Source: Rhodoferax sp. GW822-FHT02A01
Lineage (GTDB): Bacteria; Pseudomonadota; Gammaproteobacteria; Burkholderiales; Burkholderiaceae_C
DNA: 64,000 nt
Direction: 5' to 3'
Assembly (NCBI RefSeq): GCF_038784515.1
Contig: NZ_CP152376.1
Location: 744,001-808,000, forward strand
Shown here: positions 54,518 to 63,294 of the stretch, piece by piece
Layout of the letters: the number at the start of each line of letters is the position of its first letter
How positions within the stretch are numbered: position 1 is the stretch's first letter
The notes under the pieces: model-generated
Database searches by the model: none
What the model saw: only the letters and a program-made list of their open reading frames with translations
What the model was told of the DNA's origin: nothing
Made by a program: the position numbers and the translations under genes

Positions 54518-55393
54518 ATGTACAAAACCCTTCGCACCGCCGCGGCCAGCATGGCCTTGCTCGGCACCACCCTCTCCAGCCACGCCATCGACATCGACGC
54601 TGGCGACTACACCGCACTGCCGGAAGGCACCAACGTCGGACTGGTCTACGCCCAACACGCCGAGCGCAACACGCTGTACGCCAAGGGCCAGCAGGTTCCC
54701 GGCACCAATGGCCTGGACTCTGACATCGGCATCCTGCGCCTCATCCACTTCACCAAGATTGGAGACTACGTTGTGGACCCGCAGGTGCTGCTGCCCTTTG
54801 GCAACCTCAAGGCCACAGGCGGCCTGGCGCCAGCATTGGGGCAAGCCAACGGGACGGGTGACCTGATCTTTGCGGCAACGGTCTGGACGCTTAACGACCC
54901 GGCAAGCCGCCGCTACTTCGGCATCACCCCGTTCCTGTATGCACCCACCGGCACCTACGACGCAAACAAGGCGTTGAACCTGGGTGAGAACCGCTGGAAG
55001 TACGCCTTGCAGGCGGCCTACATCCATGGCTTTGGCGACAAGTGGACCGTAGACGTCGCCGCAGACGTTACGGCCTACGGCGAGAACAACGACGCAGGTG
55101 GGGGCAAGAACCTCAAGCAAGACGCCTCATCGCAGGTCCAGGCCTTTCTGCGCTATTCACCCAGTGCCACCTGGGACCTGCGTGCAGGCCTGTCTTATGC
55201 CCACACCGGAGCCACCCAACTCGGCGGCGTGGACCAGGGCAACGCCTCCAACGTCACCAAGATGCAGTTGGGTACCGCGGTATTCGTGGGCCCCAAAACC
55301 CAGGTGCTGGCCACCTGGGGCCGCGACCTGAATGTCGACAACGGATTCCAGGAAAGTTCCCGTTTGAACCTGCGCTTGCTGCAGGTGTTTTGA
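54518..55393 (+). CDS. outer-membrane channel, MetA-pathway/SphA-like family
   Basis: 291 residues with a signal peptide (MYKTLRTAAASMALLGTTLS, ending SHA). Repeated amphipathic strands such as YVVDPQVLLPFGNLKATG and RYFGITPFLYAPTGTYDANK are typical of the outer-membrane proteins called phenol MetA pathway transporters; last strand ends LNLRLLQVF. Uptake of an aromatic or hydrophobic alcohol is inferred from the operon. Confidence 0.8.
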   Translation: MYKTLRTAAASMALLGTTLSSHAIDIDAGDYTALPEGTNVGLVYAQHAERNTLYAKGQQVPGTNGLDSDIGILRLIHFTKIGDYVVDPQVLLPFGNLKATGGLAPALGQANGTGDLIFAATVWTLNDPASRRYFGITPFLYAPTGTYDANKALNLGENRWKYALQAAYIHGFGDKWTVDVAADVTAYGENNDAGGGKNLKQDASSQVQAFLRYSPSATWDLRAGLSYAHTGATQLGGVDQGNASNVTKMQLGTAVFVGPKTQVLATWGRDLNVDNGFQESSRLNLRLLQVF

Positions 55394-55426
55394 GCGCTCT
55401 TACAGAACCACACCAAGGAGACTTGC

Positions 55427-56014
55427 ATGTACATGTTCACCAAAGACCCGCGGGCAGAGGCTGCCATGCCGGCAATGGCCGCCATTGGCCGCCTCTCGCG
55501 CAGAAGCTTTCTGCAAGCAGCCGCTGCAGCGGGCGCCCTCACGGTGATGGGCCGCGCTGCCGCAGCACCACCGGCCATGAAGTTCGTAGGCGCATCGGAA
55601 GCTGCCGTGCTGCAACGCCTGATGGAGGTAACGCTGCCACTGTCGGGTAGCGACCTGCTGCCGCTGTCGCAGGTTGCGGTGCTGCCCACACTCGACGGCG
55701 CGCTGCTAGCCACCATGCCGCCGCACATCCTGGCCGGCCTCAAGGGCGGCATCGGGTACTGGAACGACGGACCGCGCGCCCAGTTCAACCGCCCCTTCGT
55801 GGACTTGAACGATGAAGAGGCCGTGCGCTTTTGCGATGCCTGGGCCAATGGATCCGAGGTACCGCAACGCGCGCTGAGCGTCGGGCTCAAGAAGCTCATT
55901 GCGCTGGCCTATTTTGCGAACCCGCCTACCTGGGCACCGCTGGGCTACGACGGCCCCAACACGCGCAAGCGCAACATCCCCTCGCTGGGCAACGCCGCTC
56001 TTCCCCGCAGCTAA
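55427..56014 (+). CDS. Tat-exported small subunit (gluconate 2-dehydrogenase subunit 3-like)
   Basis: 195 residues. Twin-arginine signal LSRRSFLQAAAAAGALTVMG; the mature part begins about residue 47 and has EEAVRFCDAWANGSEVPQRA and VGLKKLIALAYFANPPTWAP, similar in kind to the third subunit of gluconate 2-dehydrogenase. It probably helps export or assemble the GMC flavoprotein encoded 23 bp downstream, which has no signal of its own. AAGGAGACTTGC box. Confidence 0.78.
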   Translation: MYMFTKDPRAEAAMPAMAAIGRLSRRSFLQAAAAAGALTVMGRAAAAPPAMKFVGASEAAVLQRLMEVTLPLSGSDLLPLSQVAVLPTLDGALLATMPPHILAGLKGGIGYWNDGPRAQFNRPFVDLNDEEAVRFCDAWANGSEVPQRALSVGLKKLIALAYFANPPTWAPLGYDGPNTRKRNIPSLGNAALPRS

Positions 56015-56037
56015 CAAGACATACCAGGAGACCCCCA

Positions 56038-57600
56038 GTGTCCAAAAAAATCATTCCCGTCAAGCAACCCAAACATGGCCTGCAGGTGACGCAGGCTAGC
56101 GACATCCAGGCCGGCAGCACCTTGAAACTGCAGGCGGACGCCGTTGTCGTCGGCTCCGGTGCCGGTGGTGCCATCACGGCCTATGAGCTGGCCAAGAGCG
56201 GCAAGAAGGTGATCGTGCTCGAAGCCGGCCCTTACGTGCCATCCGAGAAATTTACCGAAATGTTGGCCATCAGCATGGGCACCATGTATGCCGACGCGGG
56301 CGGCCAGTCCAACACCACCGGAGACATCTCCATATTGCAGGGCGCCTGCGTGGGTGGTTCCACCGTGGTCAATGCCGCGCTGTGCTTTCGCACACCCGAC
56401 TACTACCTGCACCGCTGGGGCAAGGAGCATGGGCTGACCAACCTCAAACCCGAAACCATGCGCCCCTATTTTGAAAAGGTCGAGCAGCATCTGGGCATCA
56501 AGGCCGTGGGCCCCAACGAGACCAGCGCAGGCGCGGAGCTCATTGGCAAGGGCCTGAAAAAGATGAAGCTGCCCCTGGGCCGCGCACGCCGCAACGTGAA
56601 GGAGTGCGTGCAAAGCGGCTTTTGCTTTGCAGGGTGTGCGTCCGACCGCAAGCAATCCATGCTGGTGACCTATCTGCCCTGGGCCGTCGCCTATGGGGCA
56701 ACCATCTACTCCGACACCCGGGCTGTGGAAGTGCTTGCCGAATCGGGGCGCGCCACCGGCATTCGCGCAGAGGTGATGGACCCGGCGACCGGAAAGGTGA
56801 AAGCCCAGCTCCAGGTGGATGCGCCCATCGTCGTGCTGGCAGCGGGCCCGGTGCAAACGCCCATCCTGCTGCAACGCAGTGGCTTGGCCAACAGCAGCGG
56901 ACAAGTGGGCAAGAACTTCGCCTGTCACCCCACCCTGTCGGTGACTGCCGTGTTTGACAAGGAAGTCAACGACTTCCATGGCGCGACCCACTCGCTGTAC
57001 ATGGACCGCAATACCCTGCCCGAGGAAGGCGGCTACCTGCTCCTCAACGCGGTGCAGGACCCCGTAGAGGCCAGCTTCCAGGTGGAGCCGGGCACGGGCA
57101 AGCCTTATGTGGCCTACATGAGCAAGTACAAGAACACCATCCGCCTGATCAGCCTGATCCACGACAAGAACAACGGTGAAGTGGTCTGGGAGAACGGTGT
57201 CAAGAAAATCAACTATGACGTGGACGACGAGGATTTCGAGTCCATGAAGAAGGGCCTGGCCACCACCTGCAAGGTGTTGTTCGCCAGTGGTGCAAACAAG
57301 GTCTACATCCCATCATCGCAGCACCTGGAAATCAACCGCATGGAAGACGTGGATGCGGCTGTTGCCTCACTGAAGAACGAACGGGCCCGCTACCGCTACA
57401 CGTCGTTCCATCCCCAGGGCACCTGCCGCATGGGAGCAGACCCGAAAAAAAGCGTGGTCAACCCCTACGGCGAAACCCACGACATCAAGAGCCTGTACAT
57501 CGCCGACGCCAGCCTGCTACCCACATCGATTGGCTACAACCCTTCGGAGACGGTGTACGCATTGGCGCACTACATCAGTGACCATATCGTGAAGGCTTGA
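56038..57600 (+). CDS. GMC-family alcohol oxidoreductase
   Basis: 520 residues from GTG at 56038, chosen for the CAGGAG box seven bases before and because the ADP-binding motif VVVGSGAGGAITAYELAKSG then stands near residue 35. FHPQGTCRMG and ADASLLPTSIGYNP are the GMC C-terminal motifs, including the active-site histidine. A cysteine-rich segment ECVQSGFCFAGCASDRKQS is unusual. It oxidises an alcohol to an aldehyde in the periplasm, with the Tat partner above. Confidence 0.88.
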   Translation: MSKKIIPVKQPKHGLQVTQASDIQAGSTLKLQADAVVVGSGAGGAITAYELAKSGKKVIVLEAGPYVPSEKFTEMLAISMGTMYADAGGQSNTTGDISILQGACVGGSTVVNAALCFRTPDYYLHRWGKEHGLTNLKPETMRPYFEKVEQHLGIKAVGPNETSAGAELIGKGLKKMKLPLGRARRNVKECVQSGFCFAGCASDRKQSMLVTYLPWAVAYGATIYSDTRAVEVLAESGRATGIRAEVMDPATGKVKAQLQVDAPIVVLAAGPVQTPILLQRSGLANSSGQVGKNFACHPTLSVTAVFDKEVNDFHGATHSLYMDRNTLPEEGGYLLLNAVQDPVEASFQVEPGTGKPYVAYMSKYKNTIRLISLIHDKNNGEVVWENGVKKINYDVDDEDFESMKKGLATTCKVLFASGANKVYIPSSQHLEINRMEDVDAAVASLKNERARYRYTSFHPQGTCRMGADPKKSVVNPYGETHDIKSLYIADASLLPTSIGYNPSETVYALAHYISDHIVKA

Positions 57601-57615
57601 CGTGCGCATGCTGCT

Positions 57616-57639
57616 GCGGATCGGGTAGATGTGATCCGC
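57616..57639. terminator. hairpin after the GMC gene
   Basis: GCGGATC and GATCCGC arms with a 10-base loop, 15 bp after the GMC stop. No T-run follows. Likely ends or protects the operon transcript. Confidence 0.4.
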
Positions 57640-57800
57640 ATCGCTCCCGATCCCGGCAGCTGCGTTAAGAGGTCGGGCTCATGCCAGCGGCTTGCGCATG
57701 GCCCGCAAGACCGGGTGAGACGGTGAACTAAACCGTGTCCTTGAATGTCTCTGATGGGCTGGAACCCGACATCGAGATTCATCCAGAGCTGTCGTTGCCA

Positions 57801-58913
57801 TTACCTTGACCGAAGAACCAAAATACTTCCGAGCGACCGAAGCCGCACGACTTCTTGGAGCACCAATCCACTAGCTTGAATCACCGATTTCCATTCGGAC
57901 AAGGTCCTCTCCCGTCCTCGACACCCAACGAACATTTGCATGTCAAAGGAAGCGCTGGCGATGTCGGCGCCTGTTTCCGGTAAGACCATCTCAAGTATCG
58001 CCACACACGCACCGCTGCTTTCTATGGCTGCCTGAAGGCTTTGCAGCCCACGTACGCAGGTACTGTCGTCAAAGCCATGCAGGACAGCCGAGAGCAGATA
58101 GATGTCTTTAGGACCGGTCGCGACTGGAATCGTATTGAACAGGTCACCAGCCTGGAAGTGGAGGCGTTCGACTCCCTCTATGTGTTGAGTTGCCCAGTAC
58201 CTCTTGGCTTCCTCGATGACCTGGGGTCGGTCCACAATCAACGCTGATAGCTTGGGATGGCGTTTCAAAATGGAGAGCGCCTTGGTTCCCCGCGAGCCGC
58301 CTATATCAATAATGCGCTCAAATTGACTCCAATCAAAATCAGTGCAAAATCCGTCGCCAGTCAAAGCCTCAACACTGTCCATGGCTTCAGAAAAAATGCG
58401 GTCGAAGTCTGCATGATGGTCAAGGTAATCAAATAACTCCTCACCGTGGCTAAGTTGGAACGGCGGTTTACCGCCACGAATCCCAGCTTCCAACTGCTCG
58501 AACCAGGGGCGACTAAATGGCTCCGAGTTGTGCATCAGAATCATTGCCCGCACACTTTGAGGGTCGTCACTACGCAGACAGTTGGACAACTTGTTATTGC
58601 GAAAGACCATGGGAGCCAATTCTTCGAAGACCCCGATAGCCGCAAGCAGTCGCATCAGACGCCCGAGCGCATCGCTGTTGACGCCAACCCGTCCTGCAAG
58701 CTCCGATGCATGCAGGACGTCCGTCCCAAGAACGGTGGCCAGATCTAGTCGAGCCGCTACGAAAATTGCTCGTGATTGCCAGTAGGCCGAGCCAATTTGG
58801 ACGAGTCGAAAAGGTGCTGGCGTGACCTTATTGGGAATTGACTGTAGCCAAGCACCAAACCGCATCGCCTTTGCAAATCGGCTCACTGCACTCGCGTTCT
58901 TTTGGAGTGTCAT
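57801..58913 (-). CDS. SAM-dependent O-methyltransferase (hydroxyneurosporene/caffeate OMT-like)
   Basis: 370 residues. An N-terminal winged-helix dimerisation part (SRAIFVAARLDLATVLGTDV, ELAGRVGVNSDALGRLMRLL) precedes the SAM site IIDIGGSRGTKALSILKRHP and the catalytic region VLHGFDDSTCVRGL. Class II O-methyltransferase fold; substrate unknown. The start at 58913 overlaps the TetR stop. Base composition is less GC-rich than the nif and catabolic genes, suggesting transfer. Confidence 0.82.
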   Translation of the reverse strand: MTLQKNASAVSRFAKAMRFGAWLQSIPNKVTPAPFRLVQIGSAYWQSRAIFVAARLDLATVLGTDVLHASELAGRVGVNSDALGRLMRLLAAIGVFEELAPMVFRNNKLSNCLRSDDPQSVRAMILMHNSEPFSRPWFEQLEAGIRGGKPPFQLSHGEELFDYLDHHADFDRIFSEAMDSVEALTGDGFCTDFDWSQFERIIDIGGSRGTKALSILKRHPKLSALIVDRPQVIEEAKRYWATQHIEGVERLHFQAGDLFNTIPVATGPKDIYLLSAVLHGFDDSTCVRGLQSLQAAIESSGACVAILEMVLPETGADIASASFDMQMFVGCRGRERTLSEWKSVIQASGLVLQEVVRLRSLGSILVLRSR

Positions 58914-59560
58914 TCCGCTTCTCCTAAGCAAGTTGGCAATACCGGCGCCAGACCTGCAGAAAATAGGCGCCCATTGAAGCTGGCGAGACTTTCTAGGAAA
59001 ACGTCATCCATTGGGCGCTCCATTTGTTCTTCGAAAATGTCCTTGAGTAGCATTGGAGTCATCGCAAGACTGACGAAGGCTAGGCGCAGGATGTCGGGGT
59101 CGATGTTTGTCGCCATCTTCCCTTGAGACTTCAAGTCTGCGACCTTGAGCGCGCTTCGGGTGCGTCCGCGTTCCAGAAGTTGATGAATAAAACGTCGCCC
59201 AGGGCCATGGTGAAGCGCCAAGACCTTCAAGATTAGCTTGGGAAACTCTGGGCGCGCCGACATCGTTCTGTAGTACAGGCTTAGAAATTCTGCGAAACCG
59301 GCGGTGGAGGCCAAGAGCGGCCCATCGAGGACATCCAGCAGTGGACTTAAGGATTCGCGAATCATCTCCTCGTAAAGCCCTTCTTTGCTGCCGAAGTAGT
59401 ATCGAATCATCGACACGTTGGCCCCGGCGCACTCGGCGATGCGCCGGGTCGTGACGCTGTGATAGTCATCGGCGAGGAAGCAATCAAGTGCCGCCTTAAT
59501 CAAGCGGCTACGAAGGGACTCTGTAACTTTGGAAGTTTCCACGGTAGGGTCGCATGACAT
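58910..59560 (-). CDS. TetR-family regulator
   Basis: 216 residues. HTH: YHSVTTRRIAECAGANVSMI, RYYFGSKEGLYEEMI, near residues 34-62. C-terminal ligand part is TetR_C-like (LSLYYRTMSARPEFPKLILK). Coupled by ATGA overlap to the methyltransferase, which it probably regulates together with itself. Confidence 0.87.
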   Translation of the reverse strand: MSCDPTVETSKVTESLRSRLIKAALDCFLADDYHSVTTRRIAECAGANVSMIRYYFGSKEGLYEEMIRESLSPLLDVLDGPLLASTAGFAEFLSLYYRTMSARPEFPKLILKVLALHHGPGRRFIHQLLERGRTRSALKVADLKSQGKMATNIDPDILRLAFVSLAMTPMLLKDIFEEQMERPMDDVFLESLASFNGRLFSAGLAPVLPTCLGEAE

Positions 59561-59834
59561 TGATGACGGCTAGGTTAGCAGCCGTAAGCCCCGGCCGGAG
59601 GGCTTTTCGTCAATCAATATCGACGGAGTGATTGATGTCCCAAACCGTTGTCTGCCGGCAGTTCAGATGGCAATTTCGATGTATCGGCTACCGACAGTCC
59701 CGTGGCGACAGCGAACGGTCACGAAACCTGGCCCAGGATCCGCTTTCGCGGCACTATTGAATTACAAGCATCTCCAAAGCTGACGTTCAATTATTTATTG
59801 CTGACATCTGCCAGCAGGGCCGCATGAGCCCCAT

Positions 59835-60755
59835 TCAGCCACGAGCGGTTCTTCTATTACTCAGCAAGTTATGGGCACTCACCACAAAGATACCAGCCAT
59901 GACCATCAGCGCTCCCACCACAAAGCCCACATCCAGGGGTTCGTTCAACACCAGCACGCCCAGCACCACACCGAACACCGGCGTCATGAAGGTGAACACG
60001 CCCAGGCGTGAAGCCAAGTAGGTGCGCAGCAGCCAGAACCAAGTCAGGAAGCTGATGAAGGACACCACCACCGTCTGGAATAGCAGGCTGGCTACTACGG
60101 CCATGCTCCAGTGCACGCTGGCATGGCCGCCCAGCACCGCAGCGCCCAGCAGGATCACGGCGGCGCCCAGCAGCTGAAAGAGCAGCGTCTGCGTGGGTGA
60201 TGTCGATGACAGGCGTGTGGTGCGTATGAGCACGGTGGTGGCAGCCCAGGCCATGCCACCCAGGAGCGCAAGAAAGTCGCCGAACAGGCTGGTTCCGGCA
60301 AGGGCGCGGCTGGCTTCGGTGTTCTTGCTCAGGAATGAAGCGGCCACACCAGCAAATGCCAGCGTGATGCCAAGCCACTGCATGCGGTCCAGCCGCTCGG
60401 AGGGCAATTTGGCATGCAGACCCAGCGCCGCAAAAATCGGCGCGGTGTATAGAAAGACGACGACGTGCGATGCACTGGTGTAGCGCAAGGCCTCGCCCGC
60501 AAACAGGAACTCGGCAGCAAACAGGGCCGCAACCAGCGTACCGGGGCGCCATACGCTCCAGTCATCGGCTTCCTTGCGCCAGCGCATCAGCAACGCCACC
60601 CACACGGATGCTCCTGCGGAGCGCAGTGCAATCTGCATGACGGGGCTGATGTCGTGGGCAACGGCCTTGAGTGCGATTTGCTGTGCGCTCCAGATGAGGC
60701 ACAGCATGACCATGGTGAGTGTTGCCGTCTTGTCGACGGCCAGTCGATGTTCCAA
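59835..60755 (-). CDS. EamA-family (DMT) exporter
   Basis: 306 residues with ten hydrophobic helices in two EamA halves (LTMVMLCLIWSAQQIALKAV, ..., LLGGMAWAATTVLIRTTRL). The start is TTG at 60755, with AAAGGA five bases before. Exports metabolites; substrate unknown. It stands between the TetR pair and the diguanylate cyclase. Confidence 0.82.
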   Translation of the reverse strand: MEHRLAVDKTATLTMVMLCLIWSAQQIALKAVAHDISPVMQIALRSAGASVWVALLMRWRKEADDWSVWRPGTLVAALFAAEFLFAGEALRYTSASHVVVFLYTAPIFAALGLHAKLPSERLDRMQWLGITLAFAGVAASFLSKNTEASRALAGTSLFGDFLALLGGMAWAATTVLIRTTRLSSTSPTQTLLFQLLGAAVILLGAAVLGGHASVHWSMAVVASLLFQTVVVSFISFLTWFWLLRTYLASRLGVFTFMTPVFGVVLGVLVLNEPLDVGFVVGALMVMAGIFVVSAHNLLSNRRTARG

Positions 60756-60776
60756 ACGAATCCTTTGTCAGAATGC

Positions 60777-62222
60777 TCAGGTCTGCTTCACGCAGTCCCG
60801 CCCCGCGTCTTTGGCGCGGTACATGGCCTCGTCGGCGTTCTTGACCAGCGCAATGGCATCGGTGCCATTGTCAGGGTAGACCGCAACGCCGACGGAGCAG
60901 GAAAGTGCCAGCGGCTGGCCGTTGACCATGAAGGGGGCCTTCAGGGCGAGTCTGAATTTGTCGGCCAACTCCAGGACGTGATCTGTCTCGCTGAGGTGAG
61001 CCAGCAGGACGACAAACTCGTCACCGCCGATGCGCCCCACCGTGTCCGCCGCACGCACGCACTTCTGCAGGCGCTTGGCCACCTCTTTCAGGATCTGGTC
61101 GCCGATGGCATGGCCGTAGTTGTCATTGATCGGTTTGAACTGGTCCAGATCCAGAAAGACCATGGCGAACCGGCCGTTCTGTCGCTTGGCACGTGCCAGT
61201 TCCTGGTGCAGACGGTCATTGAACAGCGCCCGGTTGGGAAGCCCGGTCAACGGATCGTGCTGCGCCATGTGGCGCAGTTCCTCGGTCATGGAGGAGGCAA
61301 AGCGCAGGGCCATCTCCCTGCCGTGGATGAGCTGCCAGGCAAGAAGAGCCATCACCAGGCCCAGAATGGCACCGCCCACGGCAATGCCGGTGGCCATGCT
61401 GCGACCGAAGTTGGACTCGAATGAATCCTTGCTACGAAGCAACAGCGTCCAGTTGTGGCCCGCCAGCACCATGTATTCGATGGACTGCAGGGTCTCGGCT
61501 GATGGTCCATCGCCATTGGCATTGCCGTTGTCGGACTGGTACAGCAAGGCGCTGTCCCGGACATCCGTGCCGTCATAGATCGCAACCATCAACCCCGGCG
61601 ACTGGCTTCCATACAGGCTGGCCATGAAGTCGCTCATCTGGAAGGCCGCATACACCCAGCCCACCAGATGGTCACGGCGCTGTTGCAGACTCTCGTGCGG
61701 CATGCCTGACGCGTAGACCGGCAGGTACATGATGAATCCGGGGGAGGCCAGGTTGCCCTGCGTTTTCAACTGGACGTTGCCGGAAATGGCGGCGATGCCG
61801 GAGTCCCGCGCCCGCTCCATGGCTTCGCGACGCACCGGATCGGACCAGTCATCGTCGAGCTGAACTTTGGTCTTATGCGGGCTCCAGTCGATCATGCCAA
61901 TGGTCTGGACACCGGAAAAGTTGGCATCCAGCTGCAGCGCATCAACGTAGTTGTGCATGGCGGTGCGGTTGTTCCATGACGTGGTGGCAAACAGGGACTG
62001 CACGCCGCGCAGCATCTGCTCATACCCCTGGACGCGCTGCTCGATGCGGCTCACCGACTCACGCAGGGCAAAGTCAAACTGGAAGCGCAGCGCCTTGCGC
62101 GTGCTTTGCCGTTCATGGCCCCAAGTAAACCAGGTGACGGCGAGCATGACGACCAACACGAGCCAGGGCAATTGCCGCAACAGCGTGCGTGCGATGGCGC
62201 GATTGTCTTGTTGTACCTTCAT
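60777..62222 (-). CDS. CHASE-domain diguanylate cyclase
   Basis: 481 residues. An N-terminal membrane helix (LPWLVLVVMLAVTWFTW), a periplasmic CHASE domain (about 60-245: RVQGYEQMLRGVQSLFATTS, GFIMYLPVYASGMPHE), a second helix (about 275-295) and a GGDEF domain with the active motif GRIGGDEFVVLL. It makes c-di-GMP in response to an external signal. It lies 13 bp after the binding-protein gene, so the two may form a sensing pair. Confidence 0.92.
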   Translation of the reverse strand: MKVQQDNRAIARTLLRQLPWLVLVVMLAVTWFTWGHERQSTRKALRFQFDFALRESVSRIEQRVQGYEQMLRGVQSLFATTSWNNRTAMHNYVDALQLDANFSGVQTIGMIDWSPHKTKVQLDDDWSDPVRREAMERARDSGIAAISGNVQLKTQGNLASPGFIMYLPVYASGMPHESLQQRRDHLVGWVYAAFQMSDFMASLYGSQSPGLMVAIYDGTDVRDSALLYQSDNGNANGDGPSAETLQSIEYMVLAGHNWTLLLRSKDSFESNFGRSMATGIAVGGAILGLVMALLAWQLIHGREMALRFASSMTEELRHMAQHDPLTGLPNRALFNDRLHQELARAKRQNGRFAMVFLDLDQFKPINDNYGHAIGDQILKEVAKRLQKCVRAADTVGRIGGDEFVVLLAHLSETDHVLELADKFRLALKAPFMVNGQPLALSCSVGVAVYPDNGTDAIALVKNADEAMYRAKDAGRDCVKQT

Positions 62223-62235
62223 GCCAGGGCGGTGC

Positions 62236-63018
62236 CTAGAAGTTCACCAGCGTGGCAGCCAATTCCGGCTTGAAGTATTTCTCGAATATGCGACCGACGG
62301 TACCATCCCTGCGCATCTCGTTGATGATGGCGCGCCACTGCTCCAGCTCGGCAGGTGAGAACGCCTTCCTGGACATGATCAGTCCATGCGGCACGGCCGG
62401 GTCCTTGAACTCCAGGATGCTGCTCATCTCGCGGATCTTCTTTTCCTCCAGCGCCGGGAAATCGAATGGCTCAATGATCATGCCCTGGATTTGCCCCTGC
62501 ATGAGTGCCTGGTACAGCGGGGCCAAACCACCGGCCTGCCTGACGCGGTTGGCCTCCTGCAGCTTGTCCACAAAACGGTTGGCTGATTCGCTGTAACGGA
62601 AGCTCCGGATCACGCCCAGTTGCAGGTTGTCATTTTTCTCAAAACTGGCGAGATTGCGGATTCCGGCATCGTTGCGCGCCAGAAGGTAGTACTTGTTGCT
62701 GAAGTACCAGGCGAAATCGGCAAATTTGTCCCGCTCGTCGTTGGTAATGCCCGAAAGACTGAAATCCAGGGCGCCGGACTCTATGAGCTGCCAGATGCGT
62801 GCGCGTGGCATCAGGCTCACGATGACCTTGCATCCGCTGCGGCGGATCAGCTCGTCGGCCACATCCTTGTCGATTCCGGTATCGGTATCGGCGGAGTACA
62901 GCAGCCCGTGATCGTGCAGTGCCAGGGTGTACGTGCGTGAGCAAACGACGGCGCTGGCGCTGGAGAGGCCCAGGGAGGTGAACGCAACCAGGGCGGCAAT
63001 CACTGAACGAACGGTCAT
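62236..63018 (-). CDS. periplasmic substrate-binding protein (amino-acid-type)
   Basis: 260 residues with a signal peptide ending SSASA. Bacterial solute-binding type 3 pattern: DVADELIRRSGCKVIVSLMP, DFSLSGITNDERDKFADFAW, PAELEQWRAIINEMRRDGTV. No permease gene nearby; with the cyclase gene downstream it may act as a sensor input rather than a transporter part. Confidence 0.82.
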   Translation of the reverse strand: MTVRSVIAALVAFTSLGLSSASAVVCSRTYTLALHDHGLLYSADTDTGIDKDVADELIRRSGCKVIVSLMPRARIWQLIESGALDFSLSGITNDERDKFADFAWYFSNKYYLLARNDAGIRNLASFEKNDNLQLGVIRSFRYSESANRFVDKLQEANRVRQAGGLAPLYQALMQGQIQGMIIEPFDFPALEEKKIREMSSILEFKDPAVPHGLIMSRKAFSPAELEQWRAIINEMRRDGTVGRIFEKYFKPELAATLVNF

Positions 63019-63294
63019 TTGTTGTATCTCGCTATTGGGTCTCCCGAAACTGCCGCTTGCGCAACCGGAACAAGCGCAGTTTCAAGCCCGGCGGTGCCAC
63101 CATCTTAAACGATGACTCCGTCCGGCACGCCAGCGAAGTCCCTACAACCTAGCCCGGCAGCATCCCCACACACGGCTCCGCTTGCCCCAAAGCAGCCCCA
63201 ACGTGAGCCAGCGCACGGAAGGCTTTGCCCGTTCCGACAAGAATCGAAAAAAGTCACGTATGTCGTCCAGACCACCCGGTGAAGGCACCATTCC
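63019..63294. other. divergent intergenic region
   Basis: 276 bases between two oppositely oriented signalling genes. No small ORF with good support and no clear repeat seen; it should hold both promoters. Confidence 0.4.

Noticed and set aside
57570..57782. Small minus-strand frame after the GMC gene
   Set aside because: No start signal and no homologous look; overlaps the GMC 3' end and a hairpin.
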